Shown: positions 51,038 to 60,307, counted from the first letter of the stretch. The stretch: DNA of 64,000 bases from an uncultured Eubacterium sp. (GCA_910580075.1 CAJTVR010000004.1:1-64000), one strand, 5' to 3'. Notes: generated by a model not told the origin, from the letters alone. Numbers and translations are program-made.

Positions 51038-51457
51038 ATGAGAGATGATAATTGTATATTTTGTAAAATTATAGCAGGTGAGATTCCGTCCAGGACGATT
51101 TATGAGGATGAGGATTTTAAAGTCATTCTGGACGCAAATCCGGCTTCTAAAGGACATGCATTAATTCTTCCAAAGGAACATTTTGCAAATATTTATGAAA
51201 TCAGTGAAGAAATGTTAGCAAAAGCAGCCGCACTGGCAAAAAAACTCGCATCACATATGACCAGCGTGCTGGATTGTGACGGGCTTAATTTATTGCAGAA
51301 TAATGGGGAAGTTGCGGGACAGACAGTCTTTCATTTTCATTTGCATCTGATTCCGCGCTATACGGGTATGAAAAACAAAGATTTACTGAACTGGACCCAT
51401 GAAGAATTTACAGCAGAAGAACAGGATGAGATCTGTCAGAAACTGAAAAGCTGTTAA
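51038..51457 (+). CDS. HIT-family nucleotide-binding protein
   Basis: The 139-residue protein has the HIT layout: CIFCKIIAGEIPSRTIYED, then SKGHALILPKEHFANIYE, LNLLQNNGEVAGQTVFHF and the histidine triad HFHLHLIPRY. HIT proteins hydrolyse dinucleotide or nucleoside phosphoramidate-type substrates in the cytoplasm. The length matches the Hit/HINT branch. AAGAGGAG precedes the ATG. A hairpin shared with the convergent murG gene follows. Confidence 0.93.
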   Translation: MRDDNCIFCKIIAGEIPSRTIYEDEDFKVILDANPASKGHALILPKEHFANIYEISEEMLAKAAALAKKLASHMTSVLDCDGLNLLQNNGEVAGQTVFHFHLHLIPRYTGMKNKDLLNWTHEEFTAEEQDEICQKLKSC

Positions 51458-51475
51458 TATTCTGTAAAAAGTCTG

Positions 51476-51527
51476 GCGGATGCAGTTTTAGAAAATGAAA
51501 CTCAGGGGTTTCCAAAACAGCATCCGC
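51476..51527. terminator. Bidirectional terminator between HIT gene and murG
   Basis: GCGGATGCAGTTTTAGAAA pairs with TTTCCAAAACAGCATCCGC at 17 of 19 positions, with A/T-rich flanks on both sides. Confidence 0.75.
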
Positions 51528-51533
51528 AGGCTG

Positions 51534-52598
51534 TCAGTTTGCAGTTTCTTCGATTAAAGAAACGATTTTTTCTATAGAATCTATCATGCTGCTTTGTTTC
51601 ATAGCCGAGATATAGCGGTCACGGTTATTATAAGTTTCATGAATCATATGCAGCAGCTTATCAGGAGTAATGATTTCTTCTTCTACGACAACGCTGAACC
51701 CCTGTTTTTCAAAAGAGTGTGCGTTTAACAGCTGGTCTCCGCGGCTGGCATTTGCAGACAGCGGAATCAGAATATTTGGTTTGTGAAGGGCAAGAAGTTC
51801 ACAGATAGAGTTTGCCCCTGCACGCGAGATTACAAGGTCTGCGAGGGCAAAAATATCATTCAGTTCCGCACCGATATATTCGTATTGTTTGTAGCCGGCA
51901 GTCCGGTTTAATGATTCTTCTATATTTCCTTTTCCGCACATATGTACGACCTGGTAAGATTTTAATAATTCTGGCAGCAGTCCGCGAATGGTATCATTAA
52001 TAAATTTGGACCCGCTGCTTCCGCCTACGACGAATAAAACAGGTTTTTCTGAATTAAACCGGCAGCGTTTACGTGCGTGTTCTTTATTTCCAGATAAAAG
52101 TTCGCTTCTGATTGGTGAGCCAGTCAGTACAGCTTTGCCTTCTGGAAGATATTTCAGGGTTTCTGGAAAATTACAGCATACTTTAACTGCATTTGGGATC
52201 GCCAGCTTATTAGCAAGTCCCGGTGTCAGGTCTGATTCATGGATAATAGATGGCACATGACACAGTTTTGCTGCTAGTATTACAGGGACGGATACAAAAC
52301 CGCCTTTAGAAAATACAATATCTGGTTTCAGCCTGTGCATGAGGCGGATAGATTGAGCGAGGCCTTTTAATACTTTAAGCGGGTCCGAAAAATTTTTAAT
52401 ATCAAAGTAGCGGCGGAGTTTTCCGGAAGAAATTGCATAATATGGAATATTCTGCTCCTTCAGCAGCTGTTTTTCGATTCCGTTATATGAGCCTATATAA
52501 GAGATGTCAAATCCAGCCTCGCGAAGCCGCGGAAGCAGGGCTATATTAGGTGTGACGTGTCCGGCTGTGCCACCGCCGGTTAAAATTATTTTTTTCAT
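51534..52598 (-). CDS. murG: UDP-N-acetylglucosamine transferase of peptidoglycan synthesis
   Basis: The 354-residue enzyme adds GlcNAc to lipid I to form lipid II on the inner face of the membrane. Motifs are ILTGGGTAGHVTPNIALLP (N-terminal glycine loop), DIVFSKGGFVSVPVILAA, VLFVVGGSSGSKFINDTI and SRAGANSICELLALHKPNIL (donor-binding region). ATG at 52598 on the minus strand begins MKKIILTGGG; an in-frame upstream start is less likely. It is outside any dcw cluster here and stands alone. Confidence 0.95.
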   Translation of the reverse strand: MKKIILTGGGTAGHVTPNIALLPRLREAGFDISYIGSYNGIEKQLLKEQNIPYYAISSGKLRRYFDIKNFSDPLKVLKGLAQSIRLMHRLKPDIVFSKGGFVSVPVILAAKLCHVPSIIHESDLTPGLANKLAIPNAVKVCCNFPETLKYLPEGKAVLTGSPIRSELLSGNKEHARKRCRFNSEKPVLFVVGGSSGSKFINDTIRGLLPELLKSYQVVHMCGKGNIEESLNRTAGYKQYEYIGAELNDIFALADLVISRAGANSICELLALHKPNILIPLSANASRGDQLLNAHSFEKQGFSVVVEEEIITPDKLLHMIHETYNNRDRYISAMKQSSMIDSIEKIVSLIEETAN

Positions 52599-52700
52599 TT
52601 GAAATCCTTTCCTCAACAATTTATATTTATTATTAATCGAAAAAAGCGAAATGTCAAATCCTTATTTTCTTAATTCTATACAAAATTAGGAGAAAAAGAC

Positions 52701-52728
52701 TTGTAAATAGTAAATAAAAGAATAGAAT
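52701..52728 (+). promoter_or_regulatory. Promoter of the 52792 gene
   Basis: TTGTAA, 16 bp, TAGAAT. It lies 64 bp upstream of the start, in the murG divergent spacer. Confidence 0.5.
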
Positions 52729-52791
52729 ATAGGCATGGGGTATTGTCAGCAGCAAACTTAATATGAGGTAATTGAGGTAAAAGGTGAAACG

Positions 52792-54033
52792 ATGGATGTG
52801 AGGTTATTTCGATATTTATTAAAAAATACATCTAGTGCAGTAGTAATGTCTGGATGTACATGGGATAAGGGTGCACAGGAACAGGTTCGTTATGCCTATA
52901 CTTGTGAGATGGTCCATAATTCTGCAGCCAAAAGCAGTCAGAGCAGATTCGAACAGTCATCCTGCAGCAGCCCGCTCAATTTATTTATTATGGGGAGTTT
53001 TTCGATTGAAGATGCACAGCGTTTAATAGATACTATCCGCTATGGCAGTATAGAAACGGTAATTCTTCCTTATTTAGTACCAATACAGAGATTTTTGATA
53101 CTGCAGACAATGGTATCAAAAGAAATCACGGACAAGGATCTGATTGATTTTATACGCACGCCGTATTTATATTTAAAGAAGACAGCTGTAAAGAAAATAT
53201 ATTTTATTTATGGAAACGGCAGTCTTTTTGATAAAACGGAAAGCGGAATGTATCCTGGATATTATTTTGAATTTCAGGACAAAGAATTGCTGGACATGAT
53301 AGAGGAAATGGAAGGTTACCGGATTCCTGTTGTGAAGGCCGGATATCTGATTGATAACAGAACACTGTTTTATTTTGGTCATTACGGAGTGGATTTGTAT
53401 ATGATCAGACAATTTATTTTCCGATATGCAAGAAGTCTGCGGATAGAAAAGATTGATGACAGGGAAATCCAGAAAATGATGCTTGTATACCAGAAAGTAT
53501 TTGCCGACTGGCGTCAGGACACACTGACTGTATTCTGCAGTCCTACAGAAATAACTGCATCTCAGACAGACTGTGTGTTTCATGCAATAGTCGTCGATAA
53601 GGAAGAACTTTGTCATACAGATATCGAAATGGATGAGGGCCGGTGCTCGGTGAAATGCATGCTGTATAATGATTACGATGTCTGTCACTGCCACCGGACA
53701 CAGGAAACAGAGCTGCGTGCGGGAATTCTTCTTTTAGGAAATGTGAAACTGAGAAAATATTTAAAAGAAATCAAGAGCCGTTATGAAGCAGTCGGGCAGC
53801 AGATTCGTGCTGTTTCGATTCCAAATTGCGGAAATATCCATAACTGGGATAAAGAATTAACAGAATTAAAAGTAGGAAAAAATGCAGTTTTCTGGATTTG
53901 TCCGCTGCACACACAATTGCCGGACCAGGTTTTGCGGGAAATTAAATCCAAAAATGCAAGATACCGTATTGTGGGATTAAATGAAGATTATGGATGCTGC
54001 TTTAACGGTTTTCTTACAGAAAAAACAGAGTAA
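52792..54033 (+). CDS. Protein of unknown function, possibly a degenerate metallo-beta-lactamase fold
   Basis: The 413-residue protein is soluble and rich in Cys and Tyr. A late segment AGILLLGNVKLRKYLKEIKS, then IRAVSIPNCGNIHNW, has the spacing of the LxTGD...PHHGS region of MBL-fold hydrolases. An early IDTIRYGSIETVILPYL fits a preceding strand. The metal-binding Asp and His positions read as Asn and Asn-Cys, so it would be inactive. It stands alone with its own promoter. I am confident in the gene but not in the fold. Confidence 0.7.
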   Translation: MDVRLFRYLLKNTSSAVVMSGCTWDKGAQEQVRYAYTCEMVHNSAAKSSQSRFEQSSCSSPLNLFIMGSFSIEDAQRLIDTIRYGSIETVILPYLVPIQRFLILQTMVSKEITDKDLIDFIRTPYLYLKKTAVKKIYFIYGNGSLFDKTESGMYPGYYFEFQDKELLDMIEEMEGYRIPVVKAGYLIDNRTLFYFGHYGVDLYMIRQFIFRYARSLRIEKIDDREIQKMMLVYQKVFADWRQDTLTVFCSPTEITASQTDCVFHAIVVDKEELCHTDIEMDEGRCSVKCMLYNDYDVCHCHRTQETELRAGILLLGNVKLRKYLKEIKSRYEAVGQQIRAVSIPNCGNIHNWDKELTELKVGKNAVFWICPLHTQLPDQVLREIKSKNARYRIVGLNEDYGCCFNGFLTEKTE

Positions 54034-54152
54034 ACAGGATTTCTGCAAACAATAACACAAGATGTTTTACATACAGCCTTCGACAGTATCTGCAATTGAC
54101 ATCTACTATGATGGTAATTGTCCCGGGAATATTTTAGAAAGGAAATTGAGGT

Positions 54153-54530
54153 ATGTTAGATCAGATTCTGACGCAGGCAGTGTCAAACATACAGCTGGTC
54201 ACAGCAGTCCTGCTTTTGACAGTGGCGCTTTTACAACTTGTGCATATAGGACAGACAAGCCGGATTAACAAAAAGCTCAGCCGCGCAGGAAGATGGCTGC
54301 AGCGGTATCTAAACGCTGTATTCAGTGAAGAAACAGATGATGAACCCGCGGAAGAACAGATACAGGCAGGGCAGGAAATTACGGTGACAGCAGGAGATAA
54401 GGAAATGCAGCTGGAAGCAGCTGCAGCAAGAAGCCGTCAGGAAGAAAATATGCGGGTGTCTCTTGCGCATAAAAAATTAAAAAAGGATGAAGAAATATTA
54501 GATACTGTGCTTCAGGAAATTTTTGACTAG
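54153..54530 (+). CDS. Small membrane protein of unknown function
   Basis: The 125-residue protein has one N-terminal membrane helix (LVTAVLLLTVALLQLVHIG), a basic segment (RINKKLSRAGRWLQRYLNAV) and an acidic, helical cytoplasmic tail that ends KKDEEILDTVLQEIF. GAAAGGAAATTGAGGT precedes the ATG. The pgi promoter lies downstream. An inverted repeat (CAATTGACATC/GATGGTAATTG, 54093-54120) lies upstream. The family is not recognised. Confidence 0.65.
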   Translation: MLDQILTQAVSNIQLVTAVLLLTVALLQLVHIGQTSRINKKLSRAGRWLQRYLNAVFSEETDDEPAEEQIQAGQEITVTAGDKEMQLEAAAARSRQEENMRVSLAHKKLKKDEEILDTVLQEIFD

Positions 54531-54597
54531 CAGATAGGTATGAAAACAGAGAAATATCCAGTCTGTTTCAAAATTTGTTAAAAACTTACAGAATAAC

Positions 54598-54626
54598 TTG
54601 CAGATTTCTTATTATTTTGTTAGAAT
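54598..54626 (+). promoter_or_regulatory. Promoter of pgi
   Basis: TTGCAG, 17 bp, TAGAAT, 69 bp before ATG 54695. Confidence 0.6.
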
Positions 54627-54694
54627 AGTTACTATGACGCACAAACAATTTAAGAAAAAGTCTGTGTACAACAATACAACAAGGAGATGTTAAT

Positions 54695-56041
54695 ATGAGC
54701 AAAATTACATTCGATTACTCAAAAGCAGCTGCATTTATCAGCGAAGAAGAAGCAGGGTACATGAGCAAACTTACAAATGATGCAAAGGAGCTTCTGGTAT
54801 CTAAGAACGGGGCAGGAAATGATTTTCTTGGCTGGATAGATCTTCCTGTAGATTATGATAAGGAAGAGTTTGTCCGTATTCAGAAGGCAGCTGAAAAAAT
54901 TCAGTCAGATTCTGATGTGCTTTTGGTAATTGGTATTGGCGGCTCTTACCTGGGAGCACGCGCTGCAATTGAGTTTTTGAGACATGGATTTTACAATAAC
55001 ATTTCAAAAGATATGCGCAAAACACCGGAAATTTACTATGCTGGCAACAGCATCAGCGGCTCTTATGTGCAGGGGCTGATTGATGTAATCGGCGACAGGG
55101 ATTTTTCTGTAAATGTTATTTCAAAATCTGGTACGACAACAGAACCAGCTATTGCATTCCGTATTTTTAAGGAAATGCTCGAAAAGAAGTATGGCAAAGA
55201 AGGCGCAGCAAAGAGAATCTATGCTACAACTGACAAATCAAGGGGCGCATTAAAGAGCCTGGCAGACGAAGAAGGCTATGAAACATTCGTAGTTCCGGAC
55301 GATGTAGGCGGACGTTTTTCAGTATTAACAGCAGTAGGTCTTCTTCCGATTGCAGCCAGCGGTGCAGATATTACAAAACTGATGGAAGGCGCAGCAGAAG
55401 GAAGAAAACTTGCATTAGAAAGCAGTTTTGAAGACAATGCAGCTTTACAGTATGCAGCAATCCGTAATATTCTGCTCAGAAAAGGAAAATCAGTGGAAGT
55501 ACTGGCTAATTATGAGCCAAGCCTTCATTATGTGTCTGAATGGTGGAAACAGTTATACGGAGAATCTGAAGGCAAAGACCAGAAAGGTATTTTCCCGGCT
55601 TCTGTAGACCTTACAACAGACCTGCATTCTATGGGGCAGTTTATACAGGACGGTGCCAGAATTATGTTTGAGACTGTGTTAAATGTAGAACAGTCCCGCT
55701 GCCGTATCGAAATTAAGGAAGAGCCGGTAGATCTGGATGGTCTGAACTATCTGGCAGGAAAGGACATGGATTTTGTCAATAAGAGTGCTATGAATGGTAC
55801 AATTCTGGCACATACAGACGGCAATGTGCCAAATCTTATGGTTCGCATTCCAGAGCAGAATGAATTTTATCTCGGCCAGCTGATTTATTTCTTTGAATTT
55901 GCCTGCGGTGTAAGCGGTTATCTGCTGGGTGTGAATCCGTTTAACCAGCCAGGTGTTGAAAGCTATAAGAAAAATATGTTTGCACTTTTAGGCAAGCCAG
56001 GGTATGAAGCTGAGAAGGAAGCATTGTTAAAGAGATTATAA
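54695..56041 (+). CDS. pgi: Glucose-6-phosphate isomerase
   Basis: The 448-residue cytoplasmic enzyme interconverts glucose-6-phosphate and fructose-6-phosphate. Motifs are VIGIGGSYLGARAAIEFL, NVISKSGTTTEPAIAFR, GGRFSVLTAVGLLPIAA and NPFNQPGVESYKKNMFALLG. Its length fits the short bacterial/clostridial form. AACAAGGAGATG precedes the ATG, and a promoter and a terminator frame it as a single-gene unit. Confidence 0.96.
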   Translation: MSKITFDYSKAAAFISEEEAGYMSKLTNDAKELLVSKNGAGNDFLGWIDLPVDYDKEEFVRIQKAAEKIQSDSDVLLVIGIGGSYLGARAAIEFLRHGFYNNISKDMRKTPEIYYAGNSISGSYVQGLIDVIGDRDFSVNVISKSGTTTEPAIAFRIFKEMLEKKYGKEGAAKRIYATTDKSRGALKSLADEEGYETFVVPDDVGGRFSVLTAVGLLPIAASGADITKLMEGAAEGRKLALESSFEDNAALQYAAIRNILLRKGKSVEVLANYEPSLHYVSEWWKQLYGESEGKDQKGIFPASVDLTTDLHSMGQFIQDGARIMFETVLNVEQSRCRIEIKEEPVDLDGLNYLAGKDMDFVNKSAMNGTILAHTDGNVPNLMVRIPEQNEFYLGQLIYFFEFACGVSGYLLGVNPFNQPGVESYKKNMFALLGKPGYEAEKEALLKRL

Positions 56042-56070
56042 TTATTAACAATCATTACGAAAATTTTTCA

Positions 56071-56104
56071 AAGGATTGATGGGAAACTGTCAATCCTTTT
56101 TATT
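56071..56104 (+). terminator. Terminator of pgi
   Basis: AAGGATTGA and TCAATCCTT form a 9-bp stem followed by six T. Confidence 0.8.
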
Positions 56105-56189
56105 TGAAATTTTACGAGCATCTCTCCTGCCATTTTAACCGCATAAATACACCCTTTCCCAGAATCTCCAAAAAAATTTAAAAAAAAAT

Positions 56190-56240
56190 TTGACAAAACT
56201 GTTACAACGTGATAGAATCACATCGTAACAAAGTTGTAAC
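56190..56240 (+). promoter_or_regulatory. Promoter with overlapping operator-like palindromes for the SleB-like hydrolase
   Basis: TTGACA (56190-56195), 17 bp, TAGAAT (56213-56218). GTTACAACGTGA (56201-56212) and TCACATCGTAAC (56218-56229) are inverted arms around the -10 box; GTTGTAAC (56233-56240) repeats the arm in inverse. The site suits a dimeric repressor. Confidence 0.6.
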
Positions 56241-56325
56241 AAATGTAATAAAAAATGAATAAAATAAATAAATACGTAAATGAAAAATAAAGTTTTATTC
56301 ATGGAAAAAACGGAGGTTTATTATT

Positions 56326-57744
56326 ATGCGAGGAAACAAGAAACTGATACAGGGCATGACTGCTGCTGGTGCGGCAGGGGTAATTGCATGTACAGTTGCC
56401 TTTTCCCAACCACAGATAATGCGGACCGAAGAAACAATCCAGATTACAAAGAATCAAACGTCTGGCATTATGGCAGTATTAAATCAGGATGATCAGCAGG
56501 CAGACGGTTTTCAGAAGTTTACAATTGAAAAGAATGTAACAGACCGTGTATCGGCTGCTGCACCGGCTTCTGTTCCGAATTTGTTTACAGGAGAACGGGC
56601 AGAGGACATGGATGAGCAGGATGCTGTATTGCCGGAAGAAATAAATACAGATGAAGCTGCATCTGATAAAGATGTACAGGATAAAGAATCAGGTAAAGAA
56701 AAAAATTCAAAGAACGAAGAAAAAAAAGATACCCAGGATAATGGCAAAACGGAAAAAGAGATAAAAGTAAAAGAAGAGAAAAAAGCAAAAATAAGTGCCA
56801 AAGAAAAAAAACAGGCTGAAGAAACAAAACAATGGAAAAATAAACTGATGGCTGACGTCGATGATTATTTAAATATCCGCAAATCTTCGAATGAAAATTC
56901 TGGAATCGCAGGAAAGCTGCGCAAAGGCGATGTAGCCAAAGTGATAAAAAAGGGTAAAGCCTGGACAAAAATCAAATCTGGGTCTGTGACAGGATATGTA
57001 AAGAACGAGTATTGTGTATATGGCGCAAAAGCGCAGAAACTGGCAGAAAAAATCTGTAAGATTTATGCCACAGTTCAGGCAGACGGCCTTCGTATCCGCA
57101 AAAATGCAAATGAAAACGCAATTGTGCTGGATGCTGCTTTTGAAGGCGATAAGCTGTTAGTCAGCACAAAGGCAAAGAAGAAAGACGGCTGGGTTACTGT
57201 AAAATTAGACGGCCTGAAAGGATATGTTGCAGAAGAATTTGTAAAAGTCGGTCTTGGAACCGGCAAAGCAATTTCTATAGAAGAAGAGCGGGCAATGCTT
57301 GAAGCACAAAGAAAGGCAGAGCAGATGGCTTCTGTCAGGTCAGTGTCATCATCATCGTCTTCATCATCATCAGCAGCAAGTACCGCAGCTTCCAGTTCGT
57401 CGTCAGTATCTTCCAGCGATCTGACTCTGCTTTCTGCAATTATATTCTGTGAGGCAGGCGGAGAGAGCTATGCCGGACAGGTAGCAGTAGGCGCAGTTGT
57501 TATGAACAGGGTAAAAAGCGGGTCATTCCCGAATTCTATTTCAAGTGTTGTATATCAGAGCGGCCAGTTTTCACCGGTAGCAAACGGAGCTCTTGCCAGA
57601 GCACTTTCTAACGGAAACTACAGACACTGTACATCAGCAGCACAGGCAGCTCTTGCAGGCAGCGATAATACAGGAGGAGCAAAGTTCTTCCACCGTGTTA
57701 ACGGAGCTGCAGGGCTTGTAATTGGAAATCACGTTTTTTATTAA
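56326..57744 (+). CDS. Secreted cell wall hydrolase: two SH3 domains and a SleB (Hydrolase_2) domain
   Basis: The 472-residue protein has an N-terminal membrane or signal helix (MTAAGAAGVIACTVAFSQ) and a long Lys/Glu-rich linker. Two bacterial SH3 domains follow (LNIRKSSNENSGIAGKLRKG with GYVKNEY, and LRIRKNANENAIVLD with GYVAEEF). After a Ser-rich linker comes a SleB-type domain with IIFCEAGGESYAGQVAVGAV, VVMNRVKSGSFPNSI and QFSPVANG. SleB enzymes are lytic transglycosylases of the spore cortex; versions with SH3 domains may instead act on vegetative walls. The SH3 domains probably hold it on the wall. The 5' leader has an operator-like palindrome. Confidence 0.92.
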   Translation: MRGNKKLIQGMTAAGAAGVIACTVAFSQPQIMRTEETIQITKNQTSGIMAVLNQDDQQADGFQKFTIEKNVTDRVSAAAPASVPNLFTGERAEDMDEQDAVLPEEINTDEAASDKDVQDKESGKEKNSKNEEKKDTQDNGKTEKEIKVKEEKKAKISAKEKKQAEETKQWKNKLMADVDDYLNIRKSSNENSGIAGKLRKGDVAKVIKKGKAWTKIKSGSVTGYVKNEYCVYGAKAQKLAEKICKIYATVQADGLRIRKNANENAIVLDAAFEGDKLLVSTKAKKKDGWVTVKLDGLKGYVAEEFVKVGLGTGKAISIEEERAMLEAQRKAEQMASVRSVSSSSSSSSSAASTAASSSSSVSSSDLTLLSAIIFCEAGGESYAGQVAVGAVVMNRVKSGSFPNSISSVVYQSGQFSPVANGALARALSNGNYRHCTSAAQAALAGSDNTGGAKFFHRVNGAAGLVIGNHVFY

Positions 57745-57770
57745 TAAATTGTAATGAAATAGTAATAATA

Positions 57771-57802
57771 AAAACCGCTGTCGTAATACAGCGGTTTTTA
57801 TT
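57771..57802 (+). terminator. Terminator of the SleB-like gene
   Basis: AAAACCGCTG and CAGCGGTTTTT form a 10-bp stem with an 8-nt loop, followed by T-rich sequence. Confidence 0.88.
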
Positions 57803-58014
57803 GTGTCATTTTTTGGTATTATCTTCAAAAAATAAGCCTTTTTGTGAAGAATTAAGGAAGTTTGGATGTTTTCACGGTTGTAAATTAAGTTTAATTATAG
57901 TATGATAAAGAAAATTTACAGGCATATTAATATTACAGGCATCTGTTTTTATATTCATTATGCTGCGTATATCAGCCGGAAACAGGCTGATCGTCAGAAA
58001 AGGAGGGATGAGAT

Positions 58015-58947
58015 ATGCAGACATTAATTACAGCGGCGGTTCTTTTAGTGGTTGTGCTGCTGGTTGCGGTATCCTGCATCAAAATTGTGCCACAGGCACA
58101 GGCGGCCGTAATAGAAAGGCTGGGCGGATATCTGGCAACCTGGGGCGTTGGCATTCATTTTAAGGCACCGTTTATAGACAGAGTTGCAAAAAGAGTACTG
58201 CTGAAGGAGCAGGTCGTGGACTTTCCGCCACAGCCGGTTATTACAAAAGATAATGTAACGATGCAGATTGATACAGTTGTATATTTTCAGATTACAGACC
58301 CGAAGCTGTTTGCATACGGTGTTGAAAATCCGATTATGGCAATTGAAAACCTTACGGCAACAACTCTGAGAAATATTATAGGCGATCTGGAATTGGATGA
58401 AACACTGACATCCAGAGAAACAATTAATACGAAAATGCGGGCTTCGCTTGACGTAGCGACAGATCCATGGGGAATCAAAGTCAACCGCGTGGAGCTGAAA
58501 AATATTATTCCTCCGCAGGCAATTCAGGATGCAATGGAAAAGCAGATGAAGGCTGAGAGAGAGAGGCGTGAGGCAATACTGAAAGCAGAAGGAGAGAAAA
58601 AATCAACGATTCTTGTAGCTGAAGGTAAGAAGGAATCTGCGATTCTGGATGCAGAGGCAGAAAAACAGGCTGCGATTCTGCGCGCAGAAGCCCACAAAGA
58701 AGCTATGATCCGTGAAGCAGAGGGTCAGGCAGAAGCAATTCTTAAAGTGCAGCAGGCAAATGCGGACGGTCTGCGTTTTTTGAAAGAAGCAGATCCGAAT
58801 TCAGCTGTTATACAGTTAAAAAGCCTGGAAGCATTTGCTAAAGCCGCAGACGGAAAGGCAACAAAGATTATTATCCCGTCAGAGATCCAGAGTGTTGCCG
58901 GATTAGCAAAATCCATTGTTGAAGTTGGGACGGAGAAATTGAACTGA
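58015..58947 (+). CDS. SPFH/Band 7 (stomatin-like) membrane protein
   Basis: The 310-residue protein has an N-terminal membrane helix (LITAAVLLVVVLLVAVSCI) and a Band 7 domain: VIERLGGYLATWGVGIHFKA, VVDFPPQPVITKDNVTMQID, PWGIKVNRVELKNIIPPQAI. A long coiled coil of KAEGEKKSTILVAEGKKESA type follows. It resembles QmcA/stomatin proteins that form oligomeric cages in membrane microdomains. No NfeD-like partner gene is adjacent. AAAGGAGGGATGAG precedes the ATG. Confidence 0.93.
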   Translation: MQTLITAAVLLVVVLLVAVSCIKIVPQAQAAVIERLGGYLATWGVGIHFKAPFIDRVAKRVLLKEQVVDFPPQPVITKDNVTMQIDTVVYFQITDPKLFAYGVENPIMAIENLTATTLRNIIGDLELDETLTSRETINTKMRASLDVATDPWGIKVNRVELKNIIPPQAIQDAMEKQMKAERERREAILKAEGEKKSTILVAEGKKESAILDAEAEKQAAILRAEAHKEAMIREAEGQAEAILKVQQANADGLRFLKEADPNSAVIQLKSLEAFAKAADGKATKIIIPSEIQSVAGLAKSIVEVGTEKLN

Positions 58948-58972
58948 CAGGCTGCAGCCTGATTTCAATAGT

Positions 58973-59068
58973 GGGGCTGTCGCATTAAGAAAATTGATAC
59001 AGGATATAGTTGGCTTGAATCATTTTTATACTATATCTTGTATATGTTTTGCTTAGTGCGACAGCTCC
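58973..59068. mobile_element. 96-bp MITE-like palindromic element
   Basis: Terminal inverted repeats GGGGCTGTCGCATTAAG and CTTAGTGCGACAGCTCC match at 15 of 17 positions. Inner arms ATACAGGATATAGT and ACTATATCTTGTAT are also inverted. The ends look like those of insertion sequences, and there is no room for a transposase. Target duplications are not clear. Confidence 0.6.
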
Positions 59069-59123
59069 ATTCATACTGATTTTTTAATACCAGCCTGTCC
59101 GGAATATGCTGTTTATTTTCAGC

Positions 59124-59189
59124 TATGTGGAAAAACGGTTCCAGTCCGCTGTATACATAGAGGCGAAAAGATGTCGGTTTTTCCATATA
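59124..59189 (+). promoter_or_regulatory. Imperfect inverted repeat upstream of argF
   Basis: TATGTGGAAAAACGG and CGGTTTTTCCATATA match at 13 of 15 positions across a 36-nt loop. It could be an RNA hairpin in the argF leader. No known riboswitch or T-box signature is seen. Confidence 0.35.
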
Positions 59190-59233
59190 GGTGAGCGTAA
59201 ATAAATGCTTTATGAGGAAAGGCGGGGATTTCA

Positions 59234-60223
59234 ATGAATTTACAAGGTAAGCATTTTTTGAAGCTGCTTGATTTCACACCGGAAGAGATTCTGTATCTGA
59301 TAGATCTTTCGGCTGAACTCAAGGAAAAAAAGAAAAAAGGAATTGCTCACAATGAGCTGACAGGCAGAAACATTGCGCTGATTTTTGAAAAGACAAGCAC
59401 AAGAACCAGATGTGCATTTGAGGTTGCAGCGCATGATCTGGGCATGCATGTAACGTATCTGGACCCATCCGGCTCACAGATTGGGAAAAAGGAAAGCATA
59501 GCAGATACGGCAAGAGTTCTTGGCAGAATGTTTGACGGTATTGAATACCGGGGATACGGACAGGAGATTGTCGAAGAACTGGCAGAATACGCAGGAGTTC
59601 CTGTATGGAACGGGCTGACAAATGAGTTTCATCCAACGCAGATGATAGCGGACATGCTTACAGTGAAGGAACATTTTCATACACTGAAAGGCATTAAATT
59701 TGTATATATGGGAGATGCCCGTTATAATATGGGGAATTCTCTAATGGTAACATGTGCAAAACTGGGAATGAATTTTACTGCATGCACAAATAAAAAATAT
59801 TTTCCAGATGAAAAACTGTTTCATACCTGTAAAGAGATTGCCTTACAGACAGGTGCCAGCGTGACGCTGACAGAAGATGTAAATGAAGCAGCTGCAGGTG
59901 CAGATGTAATTTACACAGATGTCTGGGTATCCATGGGTGAGCCAGAGGAGGTATGGTCGGAGCGGATCAATGATTTGAAACGATATCAGGTAAATGCAAG
60001 TACCATGGCAGCAGCAAAAGACAGCGCAATTTTTATGCATTGTCTGCCGGCATTCCATGATTTGAAAACAACTATCGGTCAGCAGGTATATGAAAAATTT
60101 GGTTTACAGGAACTAGAAGTTACTGATGAGGTATTCGAGAGCGGCCGGTCGGTTGTGTTTGATGAAGCAGAGAATCGCATGCACAGCATCAAAGCAATCA
60201 TGTATGCCACTATGCCGCGCTGA
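59234..60223 (+). CDS. argF: Ornithine carbamoyltransferase
   Basis: The 329-residue enzyme makes citrulline from ornithine and carbamoyl phosphate. Motifs are FEKTSTRTRCAFEVAAHDLG (carbamoyl phosphate), GLTNEFHPTQMIADMLTV, VYMGDARYNMGNSLMVTCAK and MHCLPAFHD with the catalytic Cys. Both an anabolic ArgF role and a catabolic one are possible; no other arginine genes are nearby. AGGAAAGGCGGGG precedes the ATG. Confidence 0.95.
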   Translation: MNLQGKHFLKLLDFTPEEILYLIDLSAELKEKKKKGIAHNELTGRNIALIFEKTSTRTRCAFEVAAHDLGMHVTYLDPSGSQIGKKESIADTARVLGRMFDGIEYRGYGQEIVEELAEYAGVPVWNGLTNEFHPTQMIADMLTVKEHFHTLKGIKFVYMGDARYNMGNSLMVTCAKLGMNFTACTNKKYFPDEKLFHTCKEIALQTGASVTLTEDVNEAAAGADVIYTDVWVSMGEPEEVWSERINDLKRYQVNASTMAAAKDSAIFMHCLPAFHDLKTTIGQQVYEKFGLQELEVTDEVFESGRSVVFDEAENRMHSIKAIMYATMPR

Positions 60224-60307
60224 TATGACCTCAGTTCGTAACTGCTTTAGAGTAACGGCATATTTCAGTATGCATAACAGGTCTTCACAGGAAATGGGGT
60301 AAGCAAG

